Source: Lachnospira sp. UBA3212 (GTDB taxonomy: Bacteria > Bacillota > Clostridia > Lachnospirales > Lachnospiraceae). Taken from it: DNA of 64,000 bases. Shown piece after piece: positions 1 to 8,780 of the stretch. Numbering within the stretch: the stretch's first letter is position 1; each line of letters starts with the position of its first letter. Under the pieces are notes generated by a model. The model worked only from the letters and a program-made list of their open reading frames with translations, searched no databases and had not been told where the DNA came from. A program made the translations under genes and the position numbers. The DNA is taken from contig DEWK01000018.1 of NCBI GenBank assembly GCA_002363615.1, forward strand, positions 21,170 to 85,169. Direction: 5' to 3'.

Positions 1-804
1 CTCAAACCCCACGCTATCACATCGTCCATACCATGGTTCGATGCAAAGAAACGGTGCATTCTTTTCCTCCGGAGACCAAATTGCAAATAAAGGTGCGTCA
101 AAGCTAACCTTTACAAAAGCCTGACCCTTGGCATCTAAAATACTCACACTTCCGGTTTGTTTTCCTTCCACCATATAGGTCGACCGATCAAAGAAATCCT
201 TACTAATCTTAACTCGTCCATCCTCTAATTTTAAAATTAAATCCTCCTCTAGGGAAAGACCGGTTTTACGATCATTTCCATGGTAATGAATCTCCTCTAC
301 CCCTTCAAATTCCAGGTAGTTTCCTTCCATACTGCCATCTTTTCCCGTGGTAGGAACCAAAAAGGCCGGATGAGCCCCAATAGAAAAATACATAGTCTGA
401 TCCCCGGGATTAAAGACCTCCCAAAAGACCTTTAAGTGTTTGCTTCCCTCCTCCAGCTTGTATCCAATTCTTAAATCAAAAGGGAAGGGATATACACTTA
501 ATGTCTTAAGGTCTGACTGGAGAGAAAACCAAATCTCATCCTCTGTCTGACTAATTTTTTTAAATTCATTATCCCTTGCAAAACCATGCTGGCCCATAGG
601 ATATTCGTAGCCCTGCCAGATAAAACGCTTGTCTGTCAAACTTCCCACAAATGGAAATAATACCGGAGAAGTTCTACCCCAATATTTTTTATTACCATAC
701 CACATGTACTCCCGATAGGTATGTTTATTCAATACAGATTTTACCTCAGCACCAAAGGAATCAATTTCAACCTTCAAGTCATCATTCTCAATAAAATATC
801 TCAT
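1..804 (-). CDS. Aldose 1-epimerase family protein (partial, C-terminus outside window)
   Basis: I translated this stretch by hand; it stays open from the ATG at 804 to the window edge. The start is set by GGAGG a few bases upstream. The protein begins MRYFIENDDLKVEIDSFGAE and contains HGFARDNEF, SIGAHPAF and DRSTYMVEG. These fit the galactose-mutarotase-like fold (LacX/YeaD-type aldose 1-epimerases), whose active-site histidines lie in the HGFAR and GAHPAF segments. Family members interconvert the anomers of free or phosphorylated sugars in the cytoplasm. About 268 residues are visible out of a usual 290 or so, so only a short tail is missing. The exact sugar cannot be told from sequence. 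Confidence 0.85.
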   Translation of the reverse strand, partial: MRYFIENDDLKVEIDSFGAEVKSVLNKHTYREYMWYGNKKYWGRTSPVLFPFVGSLTDKRFIWQGYEYPMGQHGFARDNEFKKISQTEDEIWFSLQSDLKTLSVYPFPFDLRIGYKLEEGSKHLKVFWEVFNPGDQTMYFSIGAHPAFLVPTTGKDGSMEGNYLEFEGVEEIHYHGNDRKTGLSLEEDLILKLEDGRVKISKDFFDRSTYMVEGKQTGSVSILDAKGQAFVKVSFDAPLFAIWSPEEKNAPFLCIEPWYGRCDSVGFE

Positions 805-850
805 AGAAATGCCTCCTTTATTATTTTATTTCACACCCTTATTATAGCAT

Positions 851-882
851 AAAAAAAGGTAACACAGCGTCTCTGTGTTACC
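851..882 (-). terminator. Rho-independent terminator of the alpha/beta hydrolase gene
   Basis: A perfect 10-bp stem (GGTAACACAG/CTGTGTTACC) has a 5-nt loop and is followed on the minus strand by seven U residues. It overlaps the stop codon of the hydrolase gene and separates it from the epimerase gene downstream. Confidence 0.9.
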
Positions 883-1648
883 CTTCTCCCTCCGGTTTAA
901 AAAAGGATATAATTTCATGTATGGCTCCATCCATCTTTTTTTGATCCTGAAAGGTGTGATTGGCCCCTTCCACCAAGTCTAATTCAATAATATTTTTATC
1001 CGCAAATTCTATTACGTCTTTTGGATTGATATACTCATCCTTACTTCCTTGAATAATCAAAAGATCTTCCGCATAGTCGATATAGTCATACCGGCTAATG
1101 TCTCCAGCCTTAAGCTGGTCCAAAAATTCCTGATCGATTTTAAGAAGCCTGTCTCGCCCCTTCGTAATCTCTTTTCCTCGCTTCAGTTTTTGGTGTTCTT
1201 CCTCTGAAATAGACGCATCCATAATTTCAAACATCTTGATTCCCGGACAGCGTAAGGCAATTCTTGCAAATGGATTTTCTTTTTCTGCAATATATTTTAA
1301 GGTGAGATATGCCCCAAAACTTACCGAATAATTATACACCGCCAAGGATTTCAATTCTTCCTTCGCGTAGTTTACCACCAAACGAAGATAGGTCATGCAC
1401 TCCTCCAAACGGAGTTTCTTTCTTGCATCTGCACCATGGCAAGGCCAATCAAAGCAAATAACACCAAATCCCTTATACTTGGATAGCAAGCGATCTGCAA
1501 ATTTTTCAATGGACTTATTATCTTTAAAGCCCCCAAACCCATGCGTAGCAACCACTACCCTTTTCAAATCTCTGGGATCTTTTTGATAATAAAGCTTACA
1601 GCGGACGGAATATCCCTCTTGATTAATATCAAATAATTTTTCCATCAA
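878..1648 (-). CDS. Alpha/beta hydrolase (serine esterase/lipase-like)
   Basis: The 256-residue protein has an alpha/beta-hydrolase fold without a signal peptide, so it is probably cytoplasmic. Visible elements are the oxyanion-side HGFGG after strand 3 (near residue 37), the nucleophile elbow in YSVSFGAYLTL (near residue 110), the acid in GSKDEYINP (near residue 203), and the catalytic histidine in GANHTF (near residue 231). The elbow reads S-x-S-x-G rather than the usual G-x-S-x-G. Proteins of this type hydrolyse esters or peptides; no substrate can be named. The start ATG is preceded by AAAGAGGA. It is a single gene between aroG-type DAHP synthase and the aldose epimerase. Confidence 0.8.
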   Translation of the reverse strand: MMEKLFDINQEGYSVRCKLYYQKDPRDLKRVVVATHGFGGFKDNKSIEKFADRLLSKYKGFGVICFDWPCHGADARKKLRLEECMTYLRLVVNYAKEELKSLAVYNYSVSFGAYLTLKYIAEKENPFARIALRCPGIKMFEIMDASISEEEHQKLKRGKEITKGRDRLLKIDQEFLDQLKAGDISRYDYIDYAEDLLIIQGSKDEYINPKDVIEFADKNIIELDLVEGANHTFQDQKKMDGAIHEIISFFKPEGEG

Positions 1649-1691
1649 AGTCGATCCTCTTTAATCGTTGTTCCATTGCATCTCCATGATT

Positions 1692-2726
1692 TTATAAAAT
1701 ATCTGCAAGATTTAAAATAAATTTTTCTGTCTTTTCCCAACCAAGACATGGGTCTGTAATAGACTTTCCATAGACACCGTCTCCAATAGCCTGGGCACCA
1801 TCCTCCAGGTAAGACTCAATCATTAATCCCTTTACCAGACGCTTAATATCCGGCGATACATGGGTGCTGTGAATGACATCCTGGGCGATACGAATCTGCT
1901 CAAGATACTTTTTTCCGGAATTTGAATGATTGCAATCTACGATTACTGCAGGATTTGCCAGGTCTGTATCATTGTAACGATCAATCAGATTAGCAAGATC
2001 CTCGTAATGATAGTTGGCATGATTTCTTCCATAGGCATCCACATATCCTCGAAGAATCGCATGCGCCAATGGATTTCCCTGAGTTGTTACTTCCCATCCA
2101 CGATAAAGGAATTTTTGCTTGCTCTGTGCTGCTGCAATGGAATTCATCATAACAGAGATGTCTCCACCAGTCGGATTCTTCATACCCACCGGAATACCTA
2201 CACCACTGGAAACGATACGGTGCTGCTGATCTTCTACGGATCTTGCGCCTATTGCAATATAGGAAAGTAAATCGGAAAGGTACCTGTGATTTTCCGGATA
2301 AAGCATCTCTTCTGCACAGGTAAAACCAGTTTCCTCGATCACATGAGTATGCATCTTTCGAATGGCAATAATACCTGCAAGCATATCCTCTTCCCCCTCC
2401 GGATCCGGCTGATGAAGCATTCCCTTATAGCCCACACCCTTGGTACGTGGCTTGTTTGTATAAACTCTAGGTACCATAAAGATTTTATCAATCACCTTTT
2501 CCTGAACCTTGGCCAGTCTTGTCATATAATCAAGAACTGCCGGCTCATTATCTGCGGAACAAGGACCAATAATTAAAAGAAGTCTGTCATCTTTACCGGT
2601 AAAGATATTCTTAACAATCTTATCCCGTTCTTCCTTTAATTTTACGATTTCATCCTTTAAAGGAAACTGTTCTTTTAATTCCTTAGGGGTTGGTAACTTT
2701 CTTAAAAAATCCATCTGCATATCCAT
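1692..2726 (-). CDS. aroF: 3-deoxy-7-phosphoheptulonate (DAHP) synthase, class I
   Basis: This enzyme condenses phosphoenolpyruvate and erythrose 4-phosphate, the first step of the shikimate pathway to aromatic amino acids. The 344-residue length is typical of the AroF/G/H group. Motifs of the family are present: LLIIGPCSADNEPAVLDY near residue 50, MVPRVYTNKPRTKGVGYKG (substrate-binding arginine and lysine) near residue 84, VEDQQHR near residue 163, and VDCNHSNSGK near residue 263. AGGAGGAAA lies just ahead of the ATG. Which aromatic amino acid inhibits it cannot be read from the sequence, so the paralogue letter is uncertain. A chorismate mutase-ACT gene of the same pathway lies at 23.5 kb. 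Confidence 0.93.
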   Translation of the reverse strand: MDMQMDFLRKLPTPKELKEQFPLKDEIVKLKEERDKIVKNIFTGKDDRLLLIIGPCSADNEPAVLDYMTRLAKVQEKVIDKIFMVPRVYTNKPRTKGVGYKGMLHQPDPEGEEDMLAGIIAIRKMHTHVIEETGFTCAEEMLYPENHRYLSDLLSYIAIGARSVEDQQHRIVSSGVGIPVGMKNPTGGDISVMMNSIAAAQSKQKFLYRGWEVTTQGNPLAHAILRGYVDAYGRNHANYHYEDLANLIDRYNDTDLANPAVIVDCNHSNSGKKYLEQIRIAQDVIHSTHVSPDIKRLVKGLMIESYLEDGAQAIGDGVYGKSITDPCLGWEKTEKFILNLADIL

Positions 2727-2884
2727 CTGTCTTTCCTCCTAATACAGCTTTCTTCCATGGGCAATTGCCCTAAACAGCATCTATTATAACACAAGATAGG
2801 AAAAATGTTTTCATTTTATTATGGGAATATGTTATAATTTCAAAAAGTCTACTTATCAATTAAATTTTTGTGAAGGAGTTAACC

Positions 2885-4918
2885 ATGAATATAAAACTGT
2901 CTAGCACCTTATTCGCTGCAGCTTCTTTCTGCTTCTTTAGCGCTCTAACCCCTAAGCCGATAGAAGCTGCCACAAATATTGCAACCCTACAGGAAGAAAA
3001 CCAAGCACTCATCGCCTGTTCTGCTAAAATTAGAGAGGCTCTCTTGAATGGCAAAAACTCCATTACGATAGACGATTACTCATTTACATACAATTCTGAG
3101 GATGGGATTTTTGAAACCATTTATTACTATTGCCCTTATGTAGACGGAAGCAATATATCTATTCAGACCATTTACTCACCTGTTAATGGAAAGTATTATC
3201 GGATCAATATCCGTAACAGCCTGGGAAGTGCTGAAACCGTAAATTGGGTAAATTCTATCGATGCAAAAATTTCGGAACTCTCGGATTTAATCGATAAAGA
3301 TTCCTATTCTACTCTGGATAAAGCGCTGATTCTTCACGATTATATGGATGCCAATTACTACTATGACACAAGTTTTGCCTCTGTGTATCCATCCCAGATG
3401 TTAACCCAAAACATAGGGGTTTGCCAGTCCTACGCCTACCTCTTTCAACATATTATGACAATTAACGGAGAGGAATGTTATACCCAGATTAGTGATGAGA
3501 TGAACCACGCATGGAATTCTCTCAAGGTTGGTTCTAATTACTACCACCTTGATATCACTTGGGACGATGTGGTTCCTGATTACTATGGTCAATCCTTCCA
3601 TAATTATTTTTTATTAAGTGATGATACCATTGCAGACTCCAATCACAGTCATTCCGGTTGGAACCTCACCGTGTTAAAGGCTAATGACACCTCCTACGAA
3701 GACGACTACTTCTTAGATGCCGTAAGCCCGATTATTTACGAGGGAGATGATCGTTATTTCATCGATTCTTCTGGCCTTGTAAAATATAACACCGCAAGCA
3801 AGAGTAAAACAAAACTTGCCTCTAGTTATTCCTGGGGATATACCGCCCAGTTTTCCGGTCTGGTTCGTCATGGAGATGTTCTTTATTTTAATAATAAAAC
3901 CTCGATCCTTGCCTACGACCTGTCAACCAACACCCTTTCCACCTATGCAAGTCCAAGCCTTGCTTCCGGATCCGGCATTTACGGATGTAGAAAAGAGGGA
4001 GCGCTCCTCTACTATGCAGTCCAAGAAGGTTACAATGTAGAATATGAGAACAAGCAAATCCATTCCATACAATTGCCACATGTACATTCCTATGTTGCTA
4101 ACGTGGTTGCCCCTACCTGTACCAAGGAAGGATATACTCTCCACACCTGTACAGAATGCCAGGATTCTTATGTAGACAGTGAAGTTCCTGCCCTAGGTCA
4201 TACCTATGCAGTTGAAACCCTGTTCCCAACCTGTACCCAGTGCGGTTGTGACAAGCATACCTGTACCCGTTGCAATTCATCTTATACCGACAAGGAAACC
4301 TCACCTCTAGGACACCAATGGGATGCAGGAAAGGTTACAAAGAAAGCGACCACTACTTCGGAAGGAGTCTACACCTATACCTGCACCGTCTGTGGTGCCA
4401 CTAGGACCACGGCTATTGCTAAGTTACCTTTCTCTGAAGATGATTCCAGTCCGTCTATTTCCACACAGGACACGAACCAAACCACAAGTGGTGAGACTTA
4501 CTTAATCAATCAAGTAACCTATACAATTACCGGTACAAATCAGGTAGAATTTACTACCAGCAATCCAAAGGCTTCTAGTGTGACCATTCCAAGCACAGTT
4601 ACCATCAACCAAAAAAACTATAAGGTGACTTCCATTGCTGCTAACGCTTTTAAAAATAATAAGAAATTAAAGACTCTTGTGATTGGTAAGAATATTAAAA
4701 AGATTGGAGCTTACGCCTTCTATGGTACCAAGAATTTAAAAAAGATTACCGTAAAGACAAAACTCTTAAAAGCATCCAAAATTGGAAAGAATGCCTTTCA
4801 AAAAGCCGGCTCAAAGAACTATAAAAAGTTATGTGTAAAATTTCCTAAAAAATTAAAAAAGACATACAAAAAAAGCTTTTATAAAAAAGGGCTTTCCAAA
4901 AAAGCAATCATTAAATAA
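2885..4918 (+). CDS. Secreted transglutaminase-like protein with CxxC repeats and BspA-type leucine-rich repeats
   Basis: The protein (677 residues) starts at the ATG placed after AAGGAGTTAACC; a GTG five codons upstream lies on the ribosome-binding site and was rejected. A signal peptide ends near AEA/ATN (residue 28). Residues 140-240 form a transglutaminase/protease-like domain with a complete triad: Cys180 in NIGVCQSYAY, His208 in MNHAWN and Asp223 in HLDITWDD. Residues near 405-520 hold three degenerate cysteine repeats of the type HTCTxCxxSY...ALGH. The C-terminal 130 residues are a BspA-like leucine-rich repeat (AFKNNKKLKTLVIG, AFYGTKNLKKI) with a very lysine-rich end. No LPXTG anchor is seen, so wall attachment, if any, would be by the repeats. 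The role at the cell surface is unknown. Confidence 0.85.
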   Translation: MNIKLSSTLFAAASFCFFSALTPKPIEAATNIATLQEENQALIACSAKIREALLNGKNSITIDDYSFTYNSEDGIFETIYYYCPYVDGSNISIQTIYSPVNGKYYRINIRNSLGSAETVNWVNSIDAKISELSDLIDKDSYSTLDKALILHDYMDANYYYDTSFASVYPSQMLTQNIGVCQSYAYLFQHIMTINGEECYTQISDEMNHAWNSLKVGSNYYHLDITWDDVVPDYYGQSFHNYFLLSDDTIADSNHSHSGWNLTVLKANDTSYEDDYFLDAVSPIIYEGDDRYFIDSSGLVKYNTASKSKTKLASSYSWGYTAQFSGLVRHGDVLYFNNKTSILAYDLSTNTLSTYASPSLASGSGIYGCRKEGALLYYAVQEGYNVEYENKQIHSIQLPHVHSYVANVVAPTCTKEGYTLHTCTECQDSYVDSEVPALGHTYAVETLFPTCTQCGCDKHTCTRCNSSYTDKETSPLGHQWDAGKVTKKATTTSEGVYTYTCTVCGATRTTAIAKLPFSEDDSSPSISTQDTNQTTSGETYLINQVTYTITGTNQVEFTTSNPKASSVTIPSTVTINQKNYKVTSIAANAFKNNKKLKTLVIGKNIKKIGAYAFYGTKNLKKITVKTKLLKASKIGKNAFQKAGSKNYKKLCVKFPKKLKKTYKKSFYKKGLSKKAIIK

Positions 4919-4947
4919 AAAATATTCAATGAAAATTTTTTCGAAAA

Positions 4948-4979
4948 AAAACTGTTGTGCCGACAAGCACAACAGTTTT
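4948..4979. terminator. Bidirectional terminator between the secreted protein gene and thrS
   Basis: A perfect 13-bp stem (AAAACTGTTGTGC/GCACAACAGTTTT) with a 6-nt loop is flanked by A-runs on the left and T-runs on the right. It can therefore stop transcription from both convergent genes. Confidence 0.9.
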
Positions 4980-4984
4980 TGCTA

Positions 4985-6871
4985 TTAGTCTTCTAAAGAG
5001 GTAAGTAATTCAAGTCCACGTTCACGGTTCATCTTCTTACACATCTCTACGAAGGTATCAAGTGGAATACCCTGAACCTGCTTGTTACTTCCACGAACAT
5101 TTAAGGAAACAGTATTCTCTGCTGCCTCATGATCACCAAGGACAAGGATATATGGATCCTTATAAATCTTAAATTCCTTAATTTTGGTTCTCATGTTCTT
5201 GTCTGAATAATCAGCTTCTACACGAACGCCTGCTTCTGTCAAGGCCTGCTCTACCTTCTTTGCATACTCATTGTGAGTGTCACGAATTGGTACAAGAGCA
5301 ACCTGATATGGGCTTAACCAGAATGGGAAATCTCCCTTGAAGTTCTCAATGATAATACCGATAAAACGCTCCAAAGAACCGTAGATTGCACGGTGGATAA
5401 CAACAGGCATAGCCTCTGTCCCCTCTGGAGTGGTGTAGGTAAGACCAAAGTTGTGAGGAAGCTGGAAGTCAAGCTGAATGGTACCACACTGCCACTCTCT
5501 TCCAAGAGCATCCTTAATCTGAAGGTCAATCTTAGGGCCATAGAAAGCTCCATCCCCTTCATTTACTTCGTATCCACCCTCGCCATACTTCTCATCTAAG
5601 ATTTCCTTAAGACCAGCCTCTGCACGATTCCAAACTTCAATATCACCCATGTAATCATCTGGTCTGGTAGAGAGCTCAGCACGATAAGTAACACCAAAGG
5701 TTGAATAGATTTCATCTGCAATTGTGATGATATCTGCGATTTCTTCCTTAATCTGAGATTCCATAACGAAGGTATGATCATCATCCTGACGGAACTCCTG
5801 AACACGGAACAAACCGTTCATCTGACCTGACTTCTCCTTACGGTGAAGCACATCATACTCGCTATAACGAAGAGGAAGTTCACGATAAGAATGAACACAT
5901 CTCTTATAAGCGGTCATAGCGTTTGGACAGTTCATTGGCTTAGCTGCCATGGTATCAACGGCTTCTCTATTATAAACAATGGTACCTTCAGCTAAGGTAA
6001 CATCCTTAGGTTCCTCGGTATTAGTAGCATTTTCAATTACATTGGAAATATTCGTATCTGCCTTTACCTGTCCCTCAATACCAGGAACGATGAACATGTT
6101 GTTTAAGTAGTGAGCCCAATGACCGGATATCAACCAAAGCTTCTTGTTATTAATTAAAGGGGCTGAAATCTCTTCGTAGCCATGACGTCTCTGAATTTCA
6201 CGAGAATATTTCATCAACTCCTGATACATTACCCAACCACGTGGTAACCAGTATGGCATACCTGGTGCAGTTTCGTGGAACATAAAGAGATCCTGCTTGG
6301 CACCAATCTTCTTATGGTCACGCTCACGAGCCTCAGCAATCATCTGAATATGATGCTTTAACTCATCCTTGTTTGGAAACGCATAGAAGTATACTCTTGA
6401 AAGACGATCTCTCTTCTCATCACCTCTCCAATAAGCCATGGAACATGCGTGAATCTTAAATGCTGCACTCATTAATTCCTGAGAATTGCCGACATGAGGT
6501 CCACGGCAAAGATCTACATAATCTTCTCCCGTGTAGTAAACAGTAATGATTTCATCTTCTGGAAGATCCACAATTAACTCAACCTTAAACTTCTGGTCCT
6601 TAAACATCTCAAGGGCCTTGGCCTTACTTACTTCCTCTCTTCTCCAGTCTTCTCTTCTTTTAATGATCTCACGCATCTTGTTTTCGATGGCAGGAAAATC
6701 ATCCTCTGAGATAGACTTGCCAGCTGGTAACAAGAAATCATAGTATGCTCCATCCTCAATCTGAGGTCCAATGGCATACTGGGTTTCCGGTCCATAGATT
6801 TCGATCACTGCCTTAGCAAGAATATGTGCAAGTGAGTGACGATAAACACTTAAGTACTCTACTGTTTCCAT
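4985..6871 (-). CDS. thrS: Threonyl-tRNA synthetase, TGS-less variant with insertion
   Basis: This enzyme charges tRNA-Thr with threonine. The protein (628 residues) starts directly in the editing domain (H12-xxx-H16 in HSLAHILA, C122RGPH126) and lacks the N-terminal TGS domain of most ThrRS. The catalytic core has the zinc ligands Cys315 (KPMNCP), His366 (RQDDDH) and the histidine of IHRAIYGS, plus a C-terminal anticodon-binding domain. About 35 extra residues sit between NNMF (257-260) and KPMNCP. The usual GH after MNCP is NA here. AAAGGAG precedes the ATG. A T-box leader with a threonine specifier candidate lies upstream, so expression should respond to uncharged tRNA-Thr. Confidence 0.95.
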   Translation of the reverse strand: METVEYLSVYRHSLAHILAKAVIEIYGPETQYAIGPQIEDGAYYDFLLPAGKSISEDDFPAIENKMREIIKRREDWRREEVSKAKALEMFKDQKFKVELIVDLPEDEIITVYYTGEDYVDLCRGPHVGNSQELMSAAFKIHACSMAYWRGDEKRDRLSRVYFYAFPNKDELKHHIQMIAEARERDHKKIGAKQDLFMFHETAPGMPYWLPRGWVMYQELMKYSREIQRRHGYEEISAPLINNKKLWLISGHWAHYLNNMFIVPGIEGQVKADTNISNVIENATNTEEPKDVTLAEGTIVYNREAVDTMAAKPMNCPNAMTAYKRCVHSYRELPLRYSEYDVLHRKEKSGQMNGLFRVQEFRQDDDHTFVMESQIKEEIADIITIADEIYSTFGVTYRAELSTRPDDYMGDIEVWNRAEAGLKEILDEKYGEGGYEVNEGDGAFYGPKIDLQIKDALGREWQCGTIQLDFQLPHNFGLTYTTPEGTEAMPVVIHRAIYGSLERFIGIIIENFKGDFPFWLSPYQVALVPIRDTHNEYAKKVEQALTEAGVRVEADYSDKNMRTKIKEFKIYKDPYILVLGDHEAAENTVSLNVRGSNKQVQGIPLDTFVEMCKKMNRERGLELLTSLED

Positions 6872-6941
6872 GTTACTTCTCCTTTTACCTGATAAAATAT
6901 TTTAGTATCAGTGGGAGATTTCACTCTCACTGAAATAACAA

Positions 6942-7180
6942 AATCCCAATCCGTTCATGAATGAACGAATTGGGACGATTACTCGCGGTTCCACCCAAAT
7001 TACTGCGATTGCAGCCACTTAATTCTGATGATAACGGAATCACCGTCTCCGATTAAGGAGCTCTCCGAGGTGGTCTTTACAATACCCTTCCGTAAAGCCT
7101 TGCAGCTACCGACTTCTCTCTGAAACATCCAAGTATGTTACTGTCCTCATCAACGATTTATTGGATATGAAATTCTTTAT
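6942..7180 (-). promoter_or_regulatory. T-box riboswitch (Thr) controlling thrS
   Basis: Read on the minus strand, the leader contains the hallmark T-box sequence GGTGGAACCGCG (6984-6995). A terminator hairpin follows immediately (stem of CCCAATTCGTTCAT with its complement, 6942-6975, then a U-rich run). Upstream lies a Stem-I region with an AGAGAG/GTCGG element (about 7115-7127). Tandem ACC triplets (7069-7074) could serve as a threonine specifier. By analogy with the family, uncharged tRNA-Thr would stabilise the antiterminator and allow thrS transcription. The exact specifier base triplet was not resolved. Confidence 0.92.
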
Positions 7181-7181
7181 T

Positions 7182-7210
7182 AGTTTAAAAGTTTCCTTGA
7201 GATTTGTCAA
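7182..7210 (-). promoter_or_regulatory. Sigma-A-type promoter of the thrS leader
   Basis: On the minus strand TTGACA (7205-7210) and TAAACT (7182-7187) are separated by 17 bp, giving a start point near 7175 at the head of the T-box leader. Confidence 0.75.
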
Positions 7211-7227
7211 CCTCAAATTTAAAATTC

Positions 7228-8751
7228 CTATTTTGACTGTTTTTTATTTTCCTCTTTCCTCTTGGAAAATGACATAATAAAGATAAAAACTAAAAGGGCA
7301 ACTGCAACGGTCATCCATGAAACAAGTGTTTTTGTCCCCATATTTTTAAACATATCATAATAGCCCTTTACATAAATCACAATGATAATAGCCGGTAAAA
7401 CATAGGTCATATATCTTTTTAAGAAATTCGGAAATTGAATTCCATCGCCTGTGTTAGCTTCTTCCAAGAATTGATTCCAACCCCAACCATTTTCCCTGGT
7501 ACAGAAAAGAACAAAGGCCAAACTTCCTAGTGGAAGGAGATTTTGAGAAACAATAAAATCTTCCAAATCTAATACTGTCGAGCCCTCTCCCAAAGGCTGA
7601 AAACCTGACCATACACTGTAACCTAAGACGCATGGAACACTTAACAGAATTACTCCAATCGAACTAAAGAATACGCTCTTCTTTCTAGACCAGTCATAAC
7701 GATCCATAAAGAAAGAAATAATATTTTCAAAAACAGCAATTACAGTGGAAAGTGCTGCAAAACTTAAAAACACAAAGAATAAGGCTCCCCAAAATCTACC
7801 ACCTGGCATTTTTGAAAAGAGATTTGGGATTGTAATAAAAATCAAACTAGGTCCGGCATCTGGTGAAATACCATAGGCAAAACATGCCGGAATAATAATA
7901 AATCCTGCCATTAAGGCAACCGAAGTATCTAACGCGGTAATGGTGATAGCCTCACCGGTTAAAGACCGTTTCTTATCAATATAAGAACCAAAAATCAACA
8001 TGGCACCAATACCAATGGACAAGGTAAAGAAAGCTTGGCTCATGGCATTATAAATAACATTGCCCCATCCTAATTTTGCCAATTTAGAAAAGTTAGGAAT
8101 GAGGTAAAACTTCATTCCCTCTCCTGCTCCCTTTAAGAATACAGAATGAACGGCAAGAATCAGCATTAAGATAATAAGAGCCGTCATCATAAACTTGGAA
8201 ACTCGCTCTACACCATTCTTGATTCCAAAAAAACAAACCACAAAACCAAGAATACAAACAATCATGGTCCAATTTAACATGTTCGGAATGGTAAGTCCAA
8301 AGACTTCCGTAGTATTTCCTAACATTCCATGAAAGGCCCGAACCACTTCCTTATCCCCTACTCCTACGAATTCTCCATGAATATGACGGTAGCAGTAGTT
8401 AAACATCCAACCAGTAACCGTAGTATAATACATCATAAGCATATAACAGCCTACGATACTAATCCATTTCAAATGGTGCCAATTGGTCCCCGGTTTTTCC
8501 AAAGACTCAAAACTTAAGGCTGCACTTTTTCTACTGGAACGTCCAATGGCAAACTCGCATACCATAACAGGAATTCCTAACAAAAGCAGAAAGATTAAAT
8601 AAATTAAAATAAAAGCCGCCCCACCATACTGTCCACATAGATAAGGGAACTTCCATACATTTCCAATTCCAATTGCACAACCTGCAGACACAAGAATAAA
8701 TCCAATTCTTGAACCGAACCCTTCACGCCCCTTTTCCTGTTTATTACCCAT
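7228..8751 (-). CDS. Sodium-dependent transporter, NSS (SNF) family
   Basis: This is a 507-residue, multi-span membrane protein of the neurotransmitter:sodium symporter family. Signature features are the first helix with SAGCAIGIGNVWKFPYLC (sodium and substrate site, near residue 23), GGAAFILIYL, and VCEFAIGR near residue 65. It ends in a lysine-rich cytoplasmic tail. Members import amino acids or similar solutes with Na+ (LeuT, TnaT, MhsT); the substrate here is not deducible. It lies 29 bp behind the PPK2-type kinase gene on the same strand, so the two are probably co-transcribed, although no functional link is obvious. Confidence 0.92.
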   Translation of the reverse strand: MGNKQEKGREGFGSRIGFILVSAGCAIGIGNVWKFPYLCGQYGGAAFILIYLIFLLLLGIPVMVCEFAIGRSSRKSAALSFESLEKPGTNWHHLKWISIVGCYMLMMYYTTVTGWMFNYCYRHIHGEFVGVGDKEVVRAFHGMLGNTTEVFGLTIPNMLNWTMIVCILGFVVCFFGIKNGVERVSKFMMTALIILMLILAVHSVFLKGAGEGMKFYLIPNFSKLAKLGWGNVIYNAMSQAFFTLSIGIGAMLIFGSYIDKKRSLTGEAITITALDTSVALMAGFIIIPACFAYGISPDAGPSLIFITIPNLFSKMPGGRFWGALFFVFLSFAALSTVIAVFENIISFFMDRYDWSRKKSVFFSSIGVILLSVPCVLGYSVWSGFQPLGEGSTVLDLEDFIVSQNLLPLGSLAFVLFCTRENGWGWNQFLEEANTGDGIQFPNFLKRYMTYVLPAIIIVIYVKGYYDMFKNMGTKTLVSWMTVAVALLVFIFIMSFSKRKEENKKQSK

Positions 8752-8780
8752 ATTCGCTGTTACTCCTTAAAACATTATTC

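Noticed and set aside
2870..2884. GTG start five codons before the transglutaminase ATG
   Set aside because: The GTG overlaps the AAGGAG used by the ATG at 2885, and the signal peptide begins properly at that ATG.
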